Part shown: one piece after another, positions 1 to 8,819 of the stretch
Layout of the letters: each line of letters opens with the position of its first letter
How positions within the stretch are numbered: position 1 is the first letter of the stretch
NCBI RefSeq assembly: GCF_018613575.1
Contig: NZ_JAGGPX010000003.1
Location: 137,739 to 177,221, forward strand
Direction: 5' to 3'
Origin: Planococcus sp. ISL-110
GTDB taxonomy: Bacteria; Bacillota; Bacilli; Bacillales_A; Planococcaceae
Length of the DNA: 39,483 nucleotides
The notes under the pieces: generated by a model
What the model was told of the DNA's origin: nothing
The model's database searches: none
The model's input: the letters and a program-made list of their open reading frames with translations, nothing else
Position numbers and translations under genes: made by a program

Positions 1-7
1 GCTAAAG

Positions 8-313
8 AACGCCATTACCGGCAAGGCTTCCAGCGCTTGTCGGAGCTAAACGGCCGCTTCCGCTTTTCTTTTGTCCAGCTGCAGCACCTAGGCTCTCGGG
101 GTCATAAGTCACCCCGGCTAAGTGGCAAAAACCGCCACTTTGCCGGTTTGCCTTATGCCTGTCGAGCCTTAACAGGTGCTTCCGCTTTTCTTTTGTCCAG
201 CTGCAGCGCCTAGGCTCTCGGGGTCATAAGTCACCCCGGCTAAGTGGCAAAAACCGCCACTTTGCCAGTTTGCCTTATGCCTGTCGAGCCTTAACAGGTG
301 CTTCCGCTTTTCT
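8..313. repeat. Tandem 122-bp extragenic repeat (two full units plus part of a third)
   Basis: A unit beginning GCTTCCGCTTTTCT recurs at 56, 178 and 300, an exact 122-bp period. The two full units differ at only a few bases. Each unit contains an internal inverted repeat around 'AAGTGGCAAAAACCGCCACTT'-like arms and the block GTCCAGCTGCAGC. The flank at 8-74 matches the reverse complement of 35400-35466, so this belongs to a dispersed family with other copies near 5088, 17559, 35400 and 39412. No protein is predicted here. It fills the 3' side of clpX beyond its terminator. Confidence 0.85.
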
Positions 314-315
314 AA

Positions 316-370
316 GAAAAACGGGCTAACTCAAGACCGTGCGGATGCGCACGATCAGAGTCAGCCCGTA
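316..370 (-). terminator. Terminator of clpX
   Basis: Read on the minus strand, ACGGGCTGACTC pairs with GAGTTAGCCCGT and a run of T follows. A second small hairpin (GTGCGCATCCGCAC) sits in the loop. It lies about 65 bases after the clpX stop, so it most likely ends the clpX transcript before the repeat array. Confidence 0.7.
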
Positions 371-435
371 TCATCCTTTTTGATTGGTTCACCTATCACT
401 CTGCGAGAATTTTCCGCCGGGTGAAGTTCCACTCA

Positions 436-1677
436 TTATGCGGATGTTTTCTCATTATTTTCGTTAACATACACTGAGCCATCTTCTAAGATAAGTTTAG
501 GCTGTACGCTATCCGCAACTGTTTCTTTTGTAATGATACATTCGACGATGTCTTCGCGTGAAGGCAGGTCGAACATCACTTCGAGCATAATATTCTCGAT
601 AATTGAACGAAGTCCACGGGCACCGGTTTTGCGATCAATTGCCAATTTCGCAATTTCAACAAGGGCACCAGGCTCGAATGTCAACTTAACGCCATCAAGC
701 TCCATCATTTTCTGGTATTGCTTGATCAATGCATTTTTAGGCTCAGTCAAGATTTCAACCAAAGCTTTTTCATCCAATTGCTCAAGGCTTGCCAATACAG
801 GCAAACGGCCGATAAATTCAGGAATCAATTGGCTAAGCAATGATTTTTCGTCCAACTCTTCTTTGTTCGGATCTGCACCGAAACCGATGATTTTGTTGCC
901 AAGACGGCGTTTGATGATTTGGTCTACTCCGTCAAAAGCGCCACCTACGATAAACAATACGTTTGTCGTATCGATTTGGATAAACTCCTGATGAGGGTGC
1001 TTGCGTCCGCCCTGAGGTGGTACGCTGGCAGTTGTTCCTTCTAAAATCTTCAGAAGTGCCTGCTGTACGCCTTCACCGGAAACATCGCGTGTAATCGATG
1101 CGTTTTCGGATTTGCGAGCCACTTTATCGATTTCATCGATATAGATGATGCCTTTTTCTGCGCGCTCAACATCATAATCTGCAGCCTGGATCAGCTTCAA
1201 CAGAATGTTTTCAACGTCTTCACCGACATAACCGGCTTCCGTCAATGATGTTGCGTCTGCAATAGCAAACGGCACGTTTAGGATACGAGCCAAGGTTTGT
1301 GCGAGCAAAGTTTTCCCGCTTCCTGTTGGTCCGATCAAAACAATATTGGATTTCGACAACTCAACATCGTCAATTTTGCTGTTGGAATTGACGCGTTTAT
1401 AATGATTGTAAACTGCTACAGCCAGAGACTTTTTCGCTTTTTCCTGACCGATAACATAGCCATTCAGTATGTCTAGAATTTCTTTTGGCTTAGGCACTTC
1501 CTTGAATTCTACTTCTTCGTCTGTACCAAGCTCTTCTTCTACGATTTCCGTACAAAGCTCAATACATTCGTCGCAAATATAAACACCTGGCCCTGCGACC
1601 AGTTTACGAACCTGCTCTTGTGGTTTGCCACAAAACGAACATTTTAAATGCTCTTTCTCGTCATTGAATTTGAACAA
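436..1677 (-). CDS. clpX: ATP-dependent Clp protease ATP-binding subunit ClpX
   Basis: AAA+ unfoldase that recognises, unfolds and threads substrates into ClpP in the cytoplasm. The 413-residue protein has the N-terminal C4 zinc domain (Cys13, Cys16, Cys35, Cys38), a Walker A GPTGSGKT near 115, the GYVG pore loop, a Walker B IIYIDEID near 180, the IGF loop (KIIGFG) that docks on ClpP, and the sensor-2 GARGLR. I place the start at a TTG (1677), giving MFKFNDEK as in the family; AGGGGTG lies 6 bases upstream. A GTG three codons earlier would overlap that ribosome-binding site. It is downstream of tig, as in B. subtilis, but has its own promoter and the tig terminator lies between them. Confidence 0.97.
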   Translation of the reverse strand: MFKFNDEKEHLKCSFCGKPQEQVRKLVAGPGVYICDECIELCTEIVEEELGTDEEVEFKEVPKPKEILDILNGYVIGQEKAKKSLAVAVYNHYKRVNSNSKIDDVELSKSNIVLIGPTGSGKTLLAQTLARILNVPFAIADATSLTEAGYVGEDVENILLKLIQAADYDVERAEKGIIYIDEIDKVARKSENASITRDVSGEGVQQALLKILEGTTASVPPQGGRKHPHQEFIQIDTTNVLFIVGGAFDGVDQIIKRRLGNKIIGFGADPNKEELDEKSLLSQLIPEFIGRLPVLASLEQLDEKALVEILTEPKNALIKQYQKMMELDGVKLTFEPGALVEIAKLAIDRKTGARGLRSIIENIMLEVMFDLPSREDIVECIITKETVADSVQPKLILEDGSVYVNENNEKTSA

Positions 1678-1721
1678 TGTATTCACCCCTATTCAAGCCA
1701 TTATCTTACAAGATTATCGTA

Positions 1722-1751
1722 ATTCTAGCAACTAATTAGATTCACCGTCAA
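1722..1751 (-). promoter_or_regulatory. Sigma-A-type promoter of clpX
   Basis: On the minus strand TTGACG (1746-1751) and TAGAAT (1722-1727) are separated by 18 bases, about 35-40 bases before the clpX ribosome-binding site. It lies downstream of the tig terminator, so clpX can be transcribed independently. Confidence 0.6.
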
Positions 1752-1794
1752 TTCTTCGGCATTGGACGCACATAATCTATGTTCTATGTAGCGG

Positions 1795-1824
1795 AAAACA
1801 AGGTGCGTTTCCGCACCTTGTTTC
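1795..1824 (-). terminator. Terminator of tig
   Basis: AAACAAGGTGCG and CGCACCTTGTTT form a near-perfect hairpin on the minus strand, ending in a short T tract, less than 30 bases after the tig stop codon. The arms are symmetric with A and T runs on both sides. Confidence 0.8.
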
Positions 1825-1851
1825 GCCTATTACTTATATATTGCTTATGTG

Positions 1852-3138
1852 TTATTCAGAGATTTTAGCGTTGTCCACTAGGAACTCAACTGTGTTCTGC
1901 ATACGAATATCATTTTCAAGCATTTCAGTTCCACCTAGAGCAGTTTTGATCTGTTCAATGTCCATGCTGAATTGACCAGCCATTTTTTCAAGCTCTTTGT
2001 CGATGTCATCTGAAGTGACTTGCATGTTTTCAGCTTCAGCAATTGCTTCAAGCGTCATTGAAACGCGTACGCGTGTTTCAGCATCACCGTGCATTTGCTC
2101 GCGAAGTGCAGCTTCGTCCTGGCCAGAGAATTGGAAATACAATTCAAGGTTCATGCCTTGCTGAGTCAAACGCTGTTCGAAATCGCTCATCATACGGTCC
2201 ATTTCTGTATGGATCATTGCATGAGGAATGTCGATTGTTGCGTTTTCAGCAGCTTTTTGAACTAACTCGTCGCGAAGCGCTGCGTCAGCAGCAGTTTTCT
2301 TCTCAGCAACCAGGCTGTCTTTCATTTTCGTGCGAAGAGCATCCAGGCTTTCAACTTCAGGGTCGATTTCTTTAGCCAACTCGTCGTTCAATTCTGGAAG
2401 TTCCTTGCCTTTAACTTCGCTTACCTTCACTTTGAACGTTGCAGATTTCCCTGCAAGTTCAGCAGCGTGGTACTCTTCTGGGAAAGTGACTTCAACGTCT
2501 TTTTCTTCTCCAGTTTTTACGCCCACCAATTGCTCTTCGAATCCTGGGATGAATGAGTTTGAACCGATTTCAAGAGAGTAGTCACTGCCTTGCCCGCCTT
2601 CAAATGCTTCTCCATCTACAAATCCTTCGAAATCGATAACAGCTGTGTCGCCTTCAACGATTGCTTCGTCTTCTTTAACAGTCAACTCAGCCAAACGCTC
2701 TTGGTTTTCTTTCAACTGATTTTCGATATCTTCGTCAGATACTTCAGTATCAGGTTTTGACGCTTCAAGACCTTTATATTCGCCAAGCTGGACTTCAGGT
2801 TTTACAATCACTTTAGCTGTAAATACAAGCGGCTGGTTTTTTTCGATTGTTTCAATATCGATTTCAGGACGGTCAACTGGGTTGATCCCTGCTTCTTCAA
2901 CTGCATTCGCGTAAGCGTCAGGCAGGATGAAATCCAAAGCGTCCTGGTAAAGTGATTCAACGCCAAAACGTTTTTCGAACATTTGACGAGGCATTTTCCC
3001 TTTACGGAAACCTGGTACGTTGATTTCTTTAACAACTTTCTTAAACGCTTTATCAAGACCGGCGTTTACTTCTTCTGCAGGAACTTCGATTGTTAGAATT
3101 CCTGTGTTACCTTCTTGCTTTTCCCATTTTGCTGACAT
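1852..3138 (-). CDS. tig: Trigger factor, ribosome-associated chaperone and peptidyl-prolyl isomerase
   Basis: Binds the ribosome exit tunnel through its N-terminal domain and shields nascent chains. The 428-residue length is normal. The ribosome-docking signature GFRKGK with following basic residues lies near 43-60. The FKBP-type isomerase domain covers about 150-245 ([16 protein letters not shown]), and the helical C-terminal arms follow. A strong GGAGGGC ribosome-binding site precedes the ATG, and a sigma-A promoter lies about 70 bases upstream. Order ysoA-tig-clpX matches B. subtilis. Confidence 0.97.
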   Translation of the reverse strand: MSAKWEKQEGNTGILTIEVPAEEVNAGLDKAFKKVVKEINVPGFRKGKMPRQMFEKRFGVESLYQDALDFILPDAYANAVEEAGINPVDRPEIDIETIEKNQPLVFTAKVIVKPEVQLGEYKGLEASKPDTEVSDEDIENQLKENQERLAELTVKEDEAIVEGDTAVIDFEGFVDGEAFEGGQGSDYSLEIGSNSFIPGFEEQLVGVKTGEEKDVEVTFPEEYHAAELAGKSATFKVKVSEVKGKELPELNDELAKEIDPEVESLDALRTKMKDSLVAEKKTAADAALRDELVQKAAENATIDIPHAMIHTEMDRMMSDFEQRLTQQGMNLELYFQFSGQDEAALREQMHGDAETRVRVSMTLEAIAEAENMQVTSDDIDKELEKMAGQFSMDIEQIKTALGGTEMLENDIRMQNTVEFLVDNAKISE

Positions 3139-3206
3139 ATTATAAGCCCTCCAAACATTTTCTACAAAGTCATGTTACGTTTTATACGATTTTTGACAAC
3201 TTCAAT

Positions 3207-3234
3207 ATTATAGCACACATGCCCACAGGTTCAA
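3207..3234 (-). promoter_or_regulatory. Sigma-A-type promoter of tig
   Basis: On the minus strand TTGAAC (3229-3234), a 16-base spacer and a perfect TATAAT (3207-3212) lie between the stop of the upstream TPR gene and tig. Confidence 0.65.
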
Positions 3235-3240
3235 CTATTT

Positions 3241-4221
3241 CTACCCATTCCGCATTTCAAACCACAGTTCTGCCTGCTGGATCAGCTCCAGCAGCTTTTC
3301 ATCTTCATTGAATGAGCTCATTCCCGTGAACAGGCCTTCTGTATAATCCATGTACCCTTGAGCCACTTCAGCTTCATCATAATCATCCCAGATGAACGGA
3401 TACAATAGATAAATGTGGCGTTCGAACAGTTCTTTCACCAATTCGAGCCGTGTCGGGTCTTTCGCCAATGCTTCTTCCATAGTTGCCGTTATCTTCCGGA
3501 TCCGGCCATTGTTCATAGGGTCCGGCAAGTCGTCGATGTTGAATGTGCCTTTGTAATGGAATTTCTGGACATTCACTTCCGCTTCGATTTTTTCCTGGTA
3601 CAGCATGAATAATATGTATGTCTTCGTCAACAGATCGGCATCCGGATGCTCAATGATCGCCAACAGCCTCTTTTTAAGAGCCTGATAGGAAGCCGTCGGC
3701 AAATCCAGGATCAGCTTTTCCTGTTCAGAAGGATGCATCGCCAGAAAGGTATCGATTGCATAAAGCGATGCATCCACTAGCTCAGTCGAAACGTTCGCTG
3801 CAATCCGTTCGTTCAGTTCTCGCAATTGTTGGAATTGCTCAAGCCGCTCTTCCGGCAGGACTTTTTCTTCTATTAAAAGCTCAATCATCTTTTCCGCTTC
3901 TTCAAACTCACGGACTTGCATCAAAATACTTATGTATAGCTCCATCGTCTCCAGGTAATGGATCGGACCGACTTTCAATAACTCCTTGCATACTTCCAGA
4001 GCTTCTTCAAACTCCCCAAGCTCATACAAACAATAGGTATAGCCGCCTAAAGCAGCTGCGTGTTCAGGTTCGTAAGTCAGCACCTGATACAGGCTGTCCC
4101 GGGCATCCTCGTATTTCTCGTCTTTTAAAAAGGTCATGCCTTCTGCCAGCAAGCGGTTCACTGTTGTCGGAAAGACAATTACATTCCCCACACGTTTCAA
4201 ATCTCCGTATTTCTTTCGCAT
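3241..4221 (-). CDS. ysoA: Tetratricopeptide-repeat protein, YsoA-like
   Basis: Soluble protein of 326 residues with no signal peptide or membrane span. At least three consecutive TPR-like helical hairpins are visible between about 25 and 125 (for example the stretches around EDARDSLYQVLTYEPEHAAA and EFEEALEVCKELL), followed by a longer helical region. The start is the ATG giving MRKKYGDL, which has AGAGGTGG directly upstream; codons further upstream lack a site. Position next to tig-clpX equals ysoA of B. subtilis. The function is not known, but TPR domains usually mediate protein contacts. Confidence 0.75.
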   Translation of the reverse strand: MRKKYGDLKRVGNVIVFPTTVNRLLAEGMTFLKDEKYEDARDSLYQVLTYEPEHAAALGGYTYCLYELGEFEEALEVCKELLKVGPIHYLETMELYISILMQVREFEEAEKMIELLIEEKVLPEERLEQFQQLRELNERIAANVSTELVDASLYAIDTFLAMHPSEQEKLILDLPTASYQALKKRLLAIIEHPDADLLTKTYILFMLYQEKIEAEVNVQKFHYKGTFNIDDLPDPMNNGRIRKITATMEEALAKDPTRLELVKELFERHIYLLYPFIWDDYDEAEVAQGYMDYTEGLFTGMSSFNEDEKLLELIQQAELWFEMRNG

Positions 4222-4309
4222 CCTACCACCTCTTTTGTGTTTCATAATCATATCACATTCCCTTTTGGCAGAAAATAAAAACCTTATGGCAGACAGAGCG
4301 GTTCCATAC

Positions 4310-4609
4310 TTACCACAAAGGTTTATATTCGTTGCTCAGCTCTATCATTTTCGGGATTAAGGACAAGCCGATGGCAAAGAGCACCAGCATCATAATGATT
4401 GTGTAGACCAGCGGGATATCTAAGATTGCCATAAACGGCAATGGCAATAAAACCAGCCAGTTGATGAGCGTCATGCGCTGACGGGATTTTGGAGTTGCAT
4501 ATTGCTCGTTTTGGCAATGGGGGCAGCGCATGGATCCGCTGAACTTCCACGATGCCTTGATCGATTCTTTCCAGTTCCATTCGGCTCCACAAGTTTTACA
4601 TGTCGGCAT
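4310..4609 (-). CDS. Zinc-ribbon two-helix membrane protein of the cxxc_20_cxxc type
   Basis: A 99-residue protein whose N-terminus has CKTC and, about 20 residues later, CPHC, with W-W and K residues between them. This is the arrangement named for the cxxc_20_cxxc family. Two hydrophobic segments follow (about 49-65 and 68-86), so it should be anchored with a small cytoplasmic zinc ribbon. AAGGAGGCG precedes the ATG, and TATTATAA just upstream could be a -10. The biochemical role of this family is unknown. Confidence 0.7.
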   Translation of the reverse strand: MPTCKTCGAEWNWKESIKASWKFSGSMRCPHCQNEQYATPKSRQRMTLINWLVLLPLPFMAILDIPLVYTIIMMLVLFAIGLSLIPKMIELSNEYKPLW

Positions 4610-4931
4610 AAAAACGCCTCCTTAGTTATAATAGTACGTACTGAGTGAGGAATGGTTTCAGGGTTCTCAGAATTGCTAGCTGGAGAGGTCGAGGTGTCCA
4701 GAGATCACAAGCGCAACTTTTTAATGTCGCTTCGGCCACTTTGGGCATGGCTCCCTCAATAAGCTGGGAAGAACATCCGTCTTATCGCTTCGCCCAGCCC
4801 GTGGACGCGCCAGCGCTTGGAGAGTTTATAGAAGTATACTTCTTACTTTTTATTTGAGGAAATAAAGTTGATTCTCGAAAGTTTCTATGAGGATGATACC
4901 TTTAGAGATAGTTGAAATGTTTTATCTAAAA
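4610..4931. other. Intergenic stretch with no supported gene
   Basis: About 320 bases between the zinc-ribbon gene and the tRNA terminator. Short open frames exist but have no ribosome-binding site or recognisable protein. Parts such as CGGCCACTTTGGGCA also occur near 8515, so this is probably decayed extragenic repeat material. Confidence 0.5.
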
Positions 4932-4933
4932 AC

Positions 4934-4976
4934 AAAAAACCACTCCACCGTTCAATGAACGATGGAGAGGTTTTTT
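4934..4976 (-). terminator. Terminator of tRNA-Arg
   Basis: On the minus strand CCTCTCCATCGTTCA pairs with TGAACGGTGGAGTGG around a short loop, with A and T runs flanking. It begins 24 bases after the 3' end of the tRNA. It could also act on the plus strand. Confidence 0.85.
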
Positions 4977-4999
4977 GTGAATTATGTACATTCCTATAA

Positions 5000-5073
<74 letters not shown>

Positions 5074-5149
5074 CAAAGCTTTCTTAGAGTCCAGACTGTG
5101 GCGCCTGCTGTTGCGGACGGCTTTGCTTTTCTTTTGAAAGACATTTTTA

Positions 5150-5178
5150 ATTATAGAAATGATTTGAAGAAAAGTCAA
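5150..5178 (-). promoter_or_regulatory. Sigma-A-type promoter of tRNA-Arg
   Basis: On the minus strand TTGACT (5173-5178), 17 bases and TATAAT (5150-5155). The predicted start near 5143 gives a leader of about 70 bases to be removed during tRNA processing. That leader contains a degenerate copy of the dispersed repeat (5088-5138). Confidence 0.75.
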
Positions 5179-5209
5179 TGCTATTTTAAAAAAACATTAA
5201 ATTTAATGG

Positions 5210-5821
5210 TTAAGCTTTATTTTTTTCGTTCAACCAGGCGGGCATGCTTTCATTGAGCTTGCGCAACGCGTTGCCACGATGGGAGATTGCTGCTTTCTCA
5301 TGCGGCTGGAGTTCAGCCATCGCTTTGTCCAGAGCAGGCACAAAGAATACCGGATCGTAGCCAAAACCATGATCGCCTCGGCGATCATGGAGAATGGTCC
5401 CTTCGCATGAACCTGAAAAAGTTTCGGTCTTCTGCCCGGGAGCTGCGACTGCCAGCACACAGCGGAAACGGGCTGTACGCTCGCCGTCAGGCACGCCTGC
5501 CAGTTTCTCAAGCACTTTGTCGATATTCGCACTATCGCTCTTAGCGGCACCTGCATAACGCGCTGAGTAGACACCCGGTTCGCCGTTCAAAGCATCGATT
5601 TCCAGACCACTGTCATCTGAGATCACTGGAATGCCCAGCGCTTTTGCAACCGCTTCGGCTTTCAGGATGGCGTTTTCTTCAAACGTCACACCTGTTTCTT
5701 CCACGTCCATGTCTTGTGCCACATCAAGCAACGTCAGCACTTCGTAGCCCATCGGAGACAGCATCGTTTCGAAATCCTTCGCTTTGCCTTTGTTTTGAGT
5801 GGCAATTACGATCTTTTTCAT
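5210..5821 (-). CDS. rdgB: XTP/dITP diphosphatase (RdgB/Ham1 family, YsnA)
   Basis: House-cleaning enzyme that hydrolyses ITP, dITP and XTP to monophosphates, keeping deaminated purines out of nucleic acids. The 203-residue protein has the N-terminal substrate loop ([12 protein letters not shown]), the central [11 protein letters not shown] metal-binding stretch, [12 protein letters not shown], and the C-terminal ISHRG. It overlaps rph by 4 bases, so the two are probably co-translated; rph-ysnA is the B. subtilis order. An AT-rich hairpin followed by T7 just after the stop may be a weak terminator. Confidence 0.95.
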   Translation of the reverse strand: MKKIVIATQNKGKAKDFETMLSPMGYEVLTLLDVAQDMDVEETGVTFEENAILKAEAVAKALGIPVISDDSGLEIDALNGEPGVYSARYAGAAKSDSANIDKVLEKLAGVPDGERTARFRCVLAVAAPGQKTETFSGSCEGTILHDRRGDHGFGYDPVFFVPALDKAMAELQPHEKAAISHRGNALRKLNESMPAWLNEKNKA

Positions 5822-6567
5822 AGTCCTGCAGGCACCTTTTCACCGATGCGTGCGGACAGTTCGCCCAATGCATCCCGCTGCATAGCAATCAGTTGACTGA
5901 TTCCCGCTTCTCCAAGGTCCATCAATTCGTTTAGTTGAACACGTGAGAAAGTTGATTCTTCGCCTGTTCCCTGCAGCTCGACAAAGTGTCCTGCGCCGGT
6001 CATGACGAGATTCATGTCCACTTCTGCACTTGAATCCTCCACATAGTTCAAATCAAGGATCGAGCCGTTTACAGCTGTTACACCGACACTCGTTGCAGCC
6101 AGAAAATCTGTTACCGGAAATGACGGCAACTCTAATTTGCCGATGGCCATTGTCATGGCGATAAATGCCCCTGTAATCGACGCAGTGCGTGTTCCGCCGT
6201 CTGCCTGGATGACGTCGCAATCGATCCATAAAGTGCGCTCTCCCAGTTTTTCCAGGTCAACTACCGCACGCAATGCGCGGCCGATCAGACGCTGGATTTC
6301 CATGGTACGGCCGCCGATTTTGCCGGCCGAAGCCTCACGTCGGTTACGGCTGTTAGTGGCACGGGGAAGCATCGAATATTCCGCAGTGATCCAGCCTTTG
6401 CCCTGGCCCCGCAGGAATCCTGGAACTTTTTCTTCGATGGTCGCGGTACAGATAACTTTCGTCTGCCCCACTGTGATCAATACCGAGCCTTCCGGATGAA
6501 TCAAGTAATCCACGTCCACTGTTACCGGACGCAGTTCGTTAGTTTGTCTATTATCTATGCGTGTCAT
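5818..6567 (-). CDS. rph: Ribonuclease PH
   Basis: Phosphorolytic 3'-5' exoribonuclease that trims tRNA precursors. The 249 residues match the family throughout: R-rich N-terminus, [16 protein letters not shown] near 60-75, [19 protein letters not shown] (phosphate site) near 77-95, and [19 protein letters not shown] near 120. A strong AAGGAGGATTTTT precedes the ATG. The racE terminator lies just upstream, and TTGTTG-17-TAAACT within that gap could be the promoter. In B. subtilis gerM separates racE from rph; here it is gone. Confidence 0.97.
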   Translation of the reverse strand: MTRIDNRQTNELRPVTVDVDYLIHPEGSVLITVGQTKVICTATIEEKVPGFLRGQGKGWITAEYSMLPRATNSRNRREASAGKIGGRTMEIQRLIGRALRAVVDLEKLGERTLWIDCDVIQADGGTRTASITGAFIAMTMAIGKLELPSFPVTDFLAATSVGVTAVNGSILDLNYVEDSSAEVDMNLVMTGAGHFVELQGTGEESTFSRVQLNELMDLGEAGISQLIAMQRDALGELSARIGEKVPAGL

Positions 6568-6621
6568 AAAAATCCTCCTTGTATATGCTCAAATAGTTTA
6601 CCATATTTCGCTGATAACAAC

Positions 6622-6653
6622 AAAAACCTGAGGGCTGTGAGCCGTCAGGTTTT
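6622..6653 (-). terminator. Terminator of racE, overlapping its last codons
   Basis: AAAACCTGACGGCT and AGCCCTCAGGTTTT pair on the minus strand with T-rich sequence after. The 5' arm includes the final codons and the stop of racE. This separates racE from rph. Confidence 0.75.
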
Positions 6654-7454
6654 GTGGAATCGAATGGAATGGATGATTGGCTCATCGATGCCAAGCCACT
6701 TATGGACGATCGACCCGAATATCTGTGTAGACCCCGATGTATAGAAATGATGCACTGGCGGCTGGCTCCATTCTGCAAATTGCTTTTTATAGCTCAAGTA
6801 ACGCTCAACGTCTTTTGCCGTTTCTTCGGCCGACGACAGCACATTCACTGTATCGCCAAGCACTTCTTCAATAAAGCCCTGCAGCAAAGGGTAATGCGTG
6901 CAGCCCAAAATCGCCGTGTCAAACTCTTCATAAGCAATCGATGCCAATGTGTCCTGGACAATCCGGTGAGCGAATTCGCCTTCGTACTCGTCACTTTCTA
7001 CTAAAGGAACAAAACGCGGGCAAGCCAGTTGCACGACATGCGCAGAAGAAACCAGCGACAGGATCGCTTTTTCGTAGGCCCCGCTCTCTACCGTTCCTAA
7101 AGTACCCAAAACAGCGATTTTTTTTGTCGCAGAAGATTTGATGGCAGCGCGTGCCCCTGGAAAAATAACCCCAATCACTGGGATCGGCAGGTTTTTCTGC
7201 AGGGAGTACAGCGCAGCTGCTGTTGCGGTATTGCAGGCGATGACCAGCATTTTTATATTCTTTTTCATCAATGCATTGGCCATTTGCCACGTGTATGTAC
7301 GAACTTCCGAAAGCGGACGCGGGCCGTAAGGGCATCTGGCATTATCACCGATATAGTAAATCTGCTCATTCGGCAATAGTTTCATTATTTCTTTTGCGAC
7401 GGTAAGTCCACCGACTCCTGAATCAATTACTCCGATTGGCGCATTCAACGTCAT
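6645..7454 (-). CDS. racE: Glutamate racemase
   Basis: Cofactor-independent racemase making D-glutamate for peptidoglycan. The 269-residue protein has IGVIDSGVGGLTVAKE with the first catalytic-region Asp-Ser, VIACNTATAAAL holding the first catalytic Cys, and LGCTHYPLL holding the second. The ATG at 7454 has an AGAGG only 3 bases away. The TTG two codons later (7448, giving MNAPIG) is spaced better from AGAGG and may be the true start. It follows the MarR gene by 10 bases, as ysmB-racE in B. subtilis. Confidence 0.96.
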   Translation of the reverse strand: MTLNAPIGVIDSGVGGLTVAKEIMKLLPNEQIYYIGDNARCPYGPRPLSEVRTYTWQMANALMKKNIKMLVIACNTATAAALYSLQKNLPIPVIGVIFPGARAAIKSSATKKIAVLGTLGTVESGAYEKAILSLVSSAHVVQLACPRFVPLVESDEYEGEFAHRIVQDTLASIAYEEFDTAILGCTHYPLLQGFIEEVLGDTVNVLSSAEETAKDVERYLSYKKQFAEWSQPPVHHFYTSGSTQIFGSIVHKWLGIDEPIIHSIRFHKT

Positions 7455-7464
7455 CGCCTCTATC

Positions 7465-7917
7465 CTATTTCATGTTTGTGTGCAGTTTCTCAAGCAAAGC
7501 AGCAAATTGTTCTGCTTCGTCTACGGTAAAATTCGCTAATACAGTCTTCAAGTATTCCTGGCGCTTCTGGATAACTTCTTCAATGACCCGTTCGCCTTCT
7601 TTTAACAATTTAATCCGGACGACGCGGCGATCCTGTTCTTCGCGGATACGGACGACCAACTCATTTTTCTCCATGCGGTCAACCAAATCGGTTGTGGTGC
7701 TGAACGCCAAATACATTTTGTTCGACAAATCGCCGATTGTCATGTCTCCGTGTTCAAATAGCCATTGCAGTGCAACGAATTGAGGCGGCGTAATCGTGTA
7801 GGAATTTAAAATTTCCCGGCCTTGTTGTTTGATGATTCCAGAAATATAACGCAATTCCTTTTCCATAAAGGCTATACGGTCTAAATCATGGCTGTTGCTG
7901 TGCTTGTCATCATTCAT
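7465..7917 (-). CDS. ysmB: MarR-family transcriptional regulator (YsmB-like)
   Basis: A 150-residue winged-helix repressor-type protein. The winged helix spans about 45-105: TPPQFVALQWLF, the recognition-helix region MTIGDLSNKMYLAFSTTTDLVDRME, and the wing VVRIREEQDRRVVRIKL with its DRR motif. Helices at both ends form the dimer interface. Ligand and targets are not evident. It is probably co-transcribed with racE. In B. subtilis gerE lies between ysmA and ysmB; here only 76 bases remain. Confidence 0.85.
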   Translation of the reverse strand: MNDDKHSNSHDLDRIAFMEKELRYISGIIKQQGREILNSYTITPPQFVALQWLFEHGDMTIGDLSNKMYLAFSTTTDLVDRMEKNELVVRIREEQDRRVVRIKLLKEGERVIEEVIQKRQEYLKTVLANFTVDEAEQFAALLEKLHTNMK

Positions 7918-7993
7918 TACTAGTTACCACTCCTCGAAAAAACCTATCTTATTCCTATAGTGAAGGTTTTTTATTGATATAGCAAGAACTCCC

Positions 7994-8461
7994 TTATTTT
8001 TTTGCAGCAGTCAATTGTCCCGCCCGGAGCATTTCAATGTCCTGCTCTGTCCAAGGATGACCTTTACCCGTCTGCTTCGAAATCTGGACAATCGCCCCTC
8101 GTCCGGTAAAGCAGGTCTCCCTTTTTTCATTGACGGTCCAGTAATGGACATCAACCGAGGAAGTGCCAACACGCGCAATCTTGACATGAACGTCCAGTTT
8201 TTCATCAAAAAAGACCTGCTGGACAAAATCCACCTGCATATCGGCCACGACGGGGAACAACTCATTTCCTTCTTCGAGCCAACGCTGCATCAATCCCATT
8301 TCTTTCATAAACTCGATCCGTGCAAATTCAAAATATGCGATCGGCACCGTGTTGTTGACATGGCCGAACATATCGGTTTCAGAAAAACGTACTTGAACCG
8401 GAGCTGAAAAGGTAAATTCCCGCGTCCATTCATCAAAATTCTCAATATAATTCGCTTTCAT
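7994..8461 (-). CDS. ysmA: Hot-dog-fold acyl-CoA thioesterase (YsmA-like)
   Basis: A 155-residue single hot-dog domain of the 4-hydroxybenzoyl-CoA thioesterase type. The sequence VRFSETDMFGHVNNTVPIAYFE near 24-45 carries the catalytic Asp and the HVNN turn of this group. It should hydrolyse an acyl-CoA in the cytoplasm; the substrate cannot be read. A GTGGAGG ribosome-binding site precedes the ATG. Its place after sdhB matches B. subtilis. Confidence 0.85.
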   Translation of the reverse strand: MKANYIENFDEWTREFTFSAPVQVRFSETDMFGHVNNTVPIAYFEFARIEFMKEMGLMQRWLEEGNELFPVVADMQVDFVQQVFFDEKLDVHVKIARVGTSSVDVHYWTVNEKRETCFTGRGAIVQISKQTGKGHPWTEQDIEMLRAGQLTAAKK

Positions 8462-8784
8462 AGAAAAACCTCCACTTAACTTTAAATGTAAAAAAACTTC
8501 TTTCTCTCACTTTTTCGGTCACTTTGGGCAAGGCTTTCGTAAACACTGGACTCACCAGTGCTAAGAATGTTACGAAACTGGAGGTTTCTGTGTACTTTCA
8601 GCAAACAGCAACATGAATCTTAGAAGAACGAGTGGAAAGCGGCGACTCCCGCAGAAAAGCGTCCGCTTAGAGCGATTTCTTCTTTAGTACTGCTTACATT
8701 ATTCAAACTTTAGTTATCTGCTTCATTTTCTTAGTATATCAAAAACTCCCGTAAAGAGCAGGCATTTTCTAAACAAGACAAAAA
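8462..8784. other. Intergenic stretch, extragenic repeat remnants only
   Basis: About 320 bases between ysmA and the sdhB terminator. I see no gene. A small palindrome around CACTGGACTCACCAGTG (8557-8573) and the stretch AGTGGAAAGCGGCGACTCCCGC (near 8630-8652) resemble extragenic elements elsewhere in the window (compare 16340-16375). Confidence 0.5.
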
Positions 8785-8810
8785 TAAAAACCCCGCCGCA
8801 GCGGGGTTTT
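8785..8810 (-). terminator. Terminator of the sdhCAB operon
   Basis: AAAACCCCGCTGCGGCGGGG followed by T5 on the minus strand, 10 bases after the sdhB stop: a textbook intrinsic terminator. Confidence 0.92.
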
Positions 8811-8819
8811 CAGTAAATA

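Noticed and set aside
56..313. Possible CRISPR array at the window start
   Set aside because: The repeated unit is 122 bp with no separate variable spacers of 30-40 bases, and no cas genes are present. It is a simple tandem duplication of an extragenic element.
4645..4857. A 70-codon plus-strand frame between the zinc-ribbon gene and tRNA-Arg
   Set aside because: It has no ribosome-binding site, no hydrophobic or domain pattern, and it overlaps sequence resembling extragenic repeats.
8557..8573. Short palindrome in the ysmA-sdhB gap considered as an operator
   Set aside because: It is not near a promoter-like sequence or gene start, and the surroundings look like decayed repeat material.
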